NCBI GenBank assembly: GCA_029237695.1 | Contig: CM055271.1 | Coordinates: 80,177,488 to 80,241,487, forward strand | DNA from: Conchocele bisecta | Lineage: Eukaryota; Mollusca; Bivalvia; Lucinida; Thyasiridae | DNA length: 64,000 nucleotides | Reading direction: 5' to 3' | Shown here: piece by piece, positions 59,761-64,000 of the stretch | How positions within the stretch are numbered: position 1 is the stretch's first letter | How the letters are laid out: each line of letters begins with the position of its first letter | Program-made: the position numbers and the translations under genes | Notes under the pieces: generated by a model | Database searches by the model: none | What the model was told of the DNA's origin: nothing | The model's input: only the letters and a program-made list of their open reading frames with translations

Positions 59761-60009
59761 ATCAAAGCGATAATTTGGGTATCCGTGTTCTATGAACACA
59801 TTTTCTAGTTTAGTTATCTCCCTTTGTTTTTTTCGCACTCTGATTTTTCCGGAGCATAACTCGAACACCCGTTGCAATAGTTGTATGAAACTTAAGGCAT
59901 GCATTGGTCTCACGGGACAGTGCGGAGCTAGCGTTAAAAAGGGGTTGGACAATTTTTTTCGCATCGCGCGTTATAGTCTGCACATTGACGTCCATCCGTA
60001 TTTTTTTTG

Positions 60010-61720
60010 TCGAGCCGCTGTTGCTGAAAGCGAGACATAGTGATCACAATGACGTACGTGCGTCAGTCCGTCCGAAATCGGTGCTAAAGTTGTTAAATAC
60101 CTTATATCTCTGCAGTCCTAAGTCACATTGACTTGAAACTTCAAATGATTATTAGTCATCATCCATATATTCATTCTGTGTCCCACTCATGCGGCCCCTG
60201 TACCCCAAGGTCAAATGACTTTGAAATGTGTGTTAAAGTTTTTACATACCGTATATCTCCACAACACTTACTCGGATTAGCTTCAAACTTCAAATCATTC
60301 TTTATTATTAATCCATATTTTCATTCTATAGCCCACCCATGCGACCCACATGCCCAAGATCAAGGTCAAAAATGACTTTCAAATTTTTTGCGTTAAAGCT
60401 TGTTTACATACCTTAATTCAAACTTCAAATAAATATACTCTGAGACCATCAAATGCCTCCGTGGGCTCGACATTCGAGCCGCGGCCATCTCGTTTTTATT
60501 TACCGAAGGTTAAAGTTTTTAAGAACACTATATCTCGGAAACGCTTCGCCAATTCTCTCGAATCTTCACATGTGTGTTTATCATTATCCATCCATATTTT
60601 CATTCTATGTCCAACCATGCGGCCCCTGTGCCAATGTCTAGGTCAAATTACTTTGAAATTATACCTTAAATTTTTTTTTCTGATTTACCGTACATATAGG
60701 TTCAAGTTGTTAAGTTAACATTATATCTCTGGAATTGCTTCGTCAATTCACTCGATGCTTCACATGTGTGTTTATCATCATCCATATTTTCATTCTATGC
60801 TCAACCCGTGCAACCCCTGTGCCAAATATTAAGGTCAAATTACTTTGAAATTTACCTGAAAATTATGTCGTGCCTGCTTCACTTCGTGCGTCCGGTTAAA
60901 GTATTTTGGATTTAGGTCAATTTTTTTAAAGGTACATGCTCACTCAGTAGGCACACACTGTTTTTGTATATAAATTAAATATGTGTATAATTGTGTCACT
61001 ATTCCACCAGATCTACAAATTGCGAGTGCCCGCTATACAGATATAATCATTTAGTATGATTTATTTTACTGATAGTGACTCGCGGTGGTATCAAGTACAT
61101 TGTATTTTCATATGCAAATGAGGCATGATATTTTTTATTATTTATTCTAATAAATAATTAAATGCGTCACCTAAACAAATAATATTTTCGACAGATAAAG
61201 TATGATCATTGCACATCAAAAACTTAATACAGAGAATACAAATCAATGTTCGTTAACATTTTAAGGAAACGCGGTTATCGCCCCTGATATCAGTGTGGAA
61301 ATTTACGCCCGATATAACATTTATAATAATGCCATTCAATAATGGTGTAATGGCGAATTAATGTTTATTTTGCCAAAAAATGTCTCAGATGATGTCTCTG
61401 ATATAAATAACAGTTTGTGCCTACTGAGTGGGCATGTACCTTTAAGAACACGATATCTCTGAAACCGCTTCACCAATTCACTAGAAACTTCACATACTGT
61501 GTATTTATCACCAACATTTTCATTATATGCCCAACGTGTGCGGTCCCTGTGTCCAATGTCAAATTACTTTGAAATTTCCCTTAAAGTTTGTGTTGCGCCC
61601 GCTTGCAGACAGCGCGATATAGTCGTCACATTGGCGTAGCATTCAGGATAAAGTTGTTGGTTAAAGTCTTTCGGTATACTATCAAAGCGTCGGCGGGTGC
61701 AGCATGTTTTACGTCAACTG
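60010..61720. repeat. Degenerate tandem repeat, about 190-bp units
   Basis: Blocks such as ATATTTTCATTCTATG, GCGGCCCCTGTGCC, AAATTACTTTGAAATT and ATATCTC recur about six times (60130, 60230, 60310, 60590, 60780, 61510). A piggyBac-type element interrupts them. Frames are shadows. Confidence 0.7.
60926..61445. mobile_element. PiggyBac-type element, 520 bp, non-autonomous
   Basis: TTAAAGGTACATGCTCACTC and GAGTGGGCATGTACCTTTAA ends, both on TTAA. Shares GTCAGTGTGGAAATTTACG-type inner sequence with 22534-22736 but is longer. No transposase frame. Confidence 0.85.
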
Positions 61721-61794
61721 GCTAAAGCTGTTTTGCAATAAAGCTTTTTTATTTTGTGTGTGCAGCGACATTCAGGCCATGGCCATCTAGTTAT

Positions 61795-62320
61795 TATGGC
61801 ATGCGACTTGATCAGTACAGCATCTTATCGTCGGCCACCACGCCATGCCCAGTACAGCGCCCAATCACCGCTATCGCACCATGCCCAGTATAGCACCTGA
61901 TCCACCGGCTATCGCACCATGCCCAGTATATCACCTGATCACCGGCTATCGCACCATGCCCAGTATAGCACTTGATCACCGGCTATTTCACCATGCCCAG
62001 TATAGAACTTGATCAGTCGGCCATCGCACCATGACAAGTATAGCACTTGATCAGTCAACCATTGCACCATGACTAGTATGGCACTTGATCAGTCGGCCAT
62101 TACACCAGGACTAAGTGTAGCACATTGATCAGTCGGCCATCACCCCAGGACTAGTTCGGCACTTGATCAGTCGGCGATCGCAACATGACTAGTAATAGCA
62201 CTGCTCAGTCGGCCACCGCACCATGCCATGTATAGCACTTGATCAGTCGGCCATGCCCAGTATAGCACTTGATCAGTAGGCCAACGCACCATGACTAGTA
62301 TATCACTTGATCAATCGGAG
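61795..62320. repeat. 37-38-bp tandem array, about 14 copies
   Basis: The unit is GCACCATGCCCAGTATAGCA plus CTTGATCAGTCGGCCATC, with length changes between units and a mixture of ATGCCCAG and ATGACTAG variants. Unlike the other arrays the period is not a multiple of three and no long frame results. Confidence 0.92.
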
Positions 62321-63309
62321 TAGTGTAATAAGGCTCATTATAAGGTCGAGGAGTGAGAGGAGCACTGCCCTGTGATCCGAGCATGTCAGAGCATGTTCTG
62401 AGGAGTTATTACACCATTGAGGTGTGTGTTAATCCAAGGGAGGCAACTACAAGTTTTCAGTGTCAATAATCACATAGTAATTATCTTTCTTAGTGTATTT
62501 TGGGCTTATACAAGGGGAAAACTCTGCAGTTGACCAATTAATGTATCAGTACTACAGTGTTTGCAGTGTATTTCACATCTGGATCCATTCAAAAGCTCAA
62601 ATCTGAACTGAATATTTACATCAATAAATACAATTAACTCCGCTAGTTACAAAGTCCATGCCACAATAGATAGTTAGCCCATATCTTCCAAAAGTGATAA
62701 AATGAGGATCTCTCAGTACACAGTATATACTGTGTCCATCAACCTATGTATCGTTTTAACCTGGTGAATTGGTGGAAATCTCAGAACGAAATATTTACAT
62801 AGAGAGTAAAAATATATTCAACCCTGAAATTAGAATAACCTGATCTGGTGACATGTCAATACCACACCGAAGTCACTTGGCACCTTTCTCTAAATTAGGT
62901 TTACGAATAATCGTAATACTCACATACAGGTGTATAACCAGATTCAACTGTCACATACAAAATGCCAAATACGTATGTAAGGGCTAAACCAGGTCTACAG
63001 TCGGAATTTCGGTAAGGATGAACCCCATTCGTTAAATTACCCATAGCTCGCGACCACTTGCCACCGACGACTGGTAAATGTACACCTGCTATAATTATCT
63101 AGCTTTAGACTATATTTCAACCTTTGGATCATTGCTCATACTGACGATACATAGAAACAGGAAGACTTTTTTTTATTTTATATAAAGTTTCATGCAACAC
63201 AAACAGGATTATTTAAAATTCAACTATTTTAGTACATACAAATTGAACTTCTAAACTACACACCATGTATCCACATTTTGCTGATTTTCATTCAAACAAT
63301 TATAAAACG
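62321..63309. other. No gene seen
   Basis: Unique-looking AT-rich sequence. 62822-62880 (CCTGAAATTAGAATAACCTG) resembles 24672-24730. Nothing else recognised. Confidence 0.4.
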
Positions 63310-63520
63310 AGATATGGGGCTTATTGAGATTCTGACCAGTGTGGCTCCTGGTCAGCTAGCACACTCGTTTAGCCGGATACGCGTCTGAAATTTCATTTCG
63401 GTCATCAGTAGTGGTTTGGCAATGCATTATTGCAATGTGTAGTCCCAGATCAGACTGCACGATTGTACATGCTGAATTGGGGCTATTCTTTCGCAAATTC
63501 CATAACCATAACACCCTATC
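63310..63520. mobile_element. MITE, CTTATGGGATTT family
   Basis: GATATGGGGCTTATTGAG on the left, GTAGTCCCAGATCAGACTGC inside and AAATTCCATAACCATAAC on the right; a diverged copy. Confidence 0.55.
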
Positions 63521-63628
63521 CTCGTGTCGAGACACATCTATGCCCAATCTCCAGAGGTATGTGTCTGGTTTAGTGAGGTAGTATTGTCACGGTACGTAAC
63601 TCACTGTGGGGAGGAAATGTGTATTCGT

Positions 63629-63703
63629 GCCCGGCTAGCTCAGTCGGTTAGAGCGATGGTACGGTAAACCAGAGGTCCCGGGTTTGAGCCCCGGGCCGGA
63701 GCA
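63629..63703 (+). tRNA. tRNA-Thr-like sequence inside first terminal repeat
   Basis: TAGCTCAGTCGGTTAGAGC forms a good D-arm and A-box. ATGGT-ACGGTAA-ACCAG forms an anticodon arm with loop reading GGT, but C replaces the universal T33. CCCGGGTTTGAGCCCCGGG forms a perfect T-stem, with TTTG where a consensus B-box has TTCG. Acceptor pairs 5 of 7. It can promote Pol III transcription in principle but is doubtful as a working tRNA. Confidence 0.6.
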
Positions 63704-63890
63704 CATTTTTCTCACCCTGTGACATTTGGCGCCCAACGAGGGACCGTGACTGATATATATACTACCCAAAATGTACCAAATATATGGAATTCAGAGACGA
63801 ATTAAATATAGAATTCGGGGACGAATTCCAATTTGGCGGGGAAGTATGTCACGGTACGTAACTCACTGTGGAGAGGAAATGTGTATTCGT

Positions 63891-63965
63891 GCCCGGCTAG
63901 CTCAGTCGGTTAGAGCGATGGTACGGTAAACCAGAGGTCCCGGGTTCGAGCCCCGGGCCGGAGCA
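63891..63965 (+). tRNA. tRNA-Thr-like sequence inside second terminal repeat
   Basis: Same as 63629-63703 but with the consensus B-box GGTTCGAGCCC, so this copy has the better Pol III promoter. Confidence 0.6.
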
Positions 63966-64000
63966 CATTTTTCTCACCCTGTGACATTTGGCGCCCAGCG

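Larger units (their letters stand above)
63585..64000 (+). mobile_element. tRNA-bearing miniature LTR-like element, locus 2 (open at window end)
   Basis: Two 140-bp direct repeats, 63585-63724 and 63847-63986, differ at 2 positions. Each starts TGTCACGG and ends CCCTGTGACA (TG...CA). Two bases after each repeat comes TGGCGCCCAACG (63727) or TGGCGCCCAGCG (63989), like a tRNA-Lys-type primer-binding site. The 122-bp internal part ends in purine-rich GGCGGGGAAG before the second repeat. No gag or pol. The period is 262 bp and the second repeat is again followed by the binding-site motif, so it is a tandem form. The element may continue beyond the window. Confidence 0.75.

Overview
The window looks like 64 kb of a bivalve mollusc nuclear genome, probably a heterodont clam. 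The evidence is genes split by GT-AG introns, a C1q-domain exon of the type hugely expanded in bivalves, dense palindromic MITE-like elements, many minisatellites, an APE-type LINE, and a 500-N scaffold gap at 30236-30735. Nothing in it is prokaryotic: there are no operons and no CRISPR. Most of the sequence is repeats.

Host genes. The main gene is a cytosolic sulfotransferase on the + strand, which I assembled by hand from seven exons between 35184 and 56038. All intron phases agree, and the seven exons sum to 888 nt (295 aa plus stop) once two 1-nt insertions (exons 1 and 6) are discounted. Extra, broken copies of its first exon lie at 11096-11248 (+) and 3249-3422 (-). A chromodomain gene on the - strand is seen as two exons (34040-33987 and 31459-31295). 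They join in phase inside the chromodomain and lie in the gap between the two duplicated blocks. A C1q-domain exon (25360-24936, -) is complete except for one in-frame TAG.

Layout. 1-9 kb: two unrelated minisatellites, both with a 39-bp period, plus a related 21-bp array at three places. 9.5-13 kb, 15.9-16.8 kb and 34.6-36.7 kb: copies of a duplicated block that carries sulfotransferase exon 1. One copy gained a tRNA-Gly-derived SINE-like insert and another a 10 x 33-bp array. 13-31 kb: MITE families, a 33-bp array, the C1q exon and the gap. 31-34 kb: chromodomain exons. 35-56 kb: the sulfotransferase gene, whose introns hold a dead LINE with a 2A-type signal (38.8-42.7 kb), a 1.74-kb foldback palindrome built of 8-bp repeats (48.1-49.8 kb) and many MITEs. 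57-64 kb: two loci of a miniature LTR-like element whose 140-bp terminal repeats contain a tRNA-like sequence and are followed by a primer-binding-site-like motif, plus degenerate tandem repeats.

The sulfotransferase, chromodomain and C1q genes show no functional link to one another. The most unusual items are the tRNA-bearing miniature LTR-like element, the N-terminal 2A-like leader of the LINE, the foldback palindrome, and a MITE that abuts the last splice acceptor of the sulfotransferase. All family calls come from reading motifs by eye; no database search was run.
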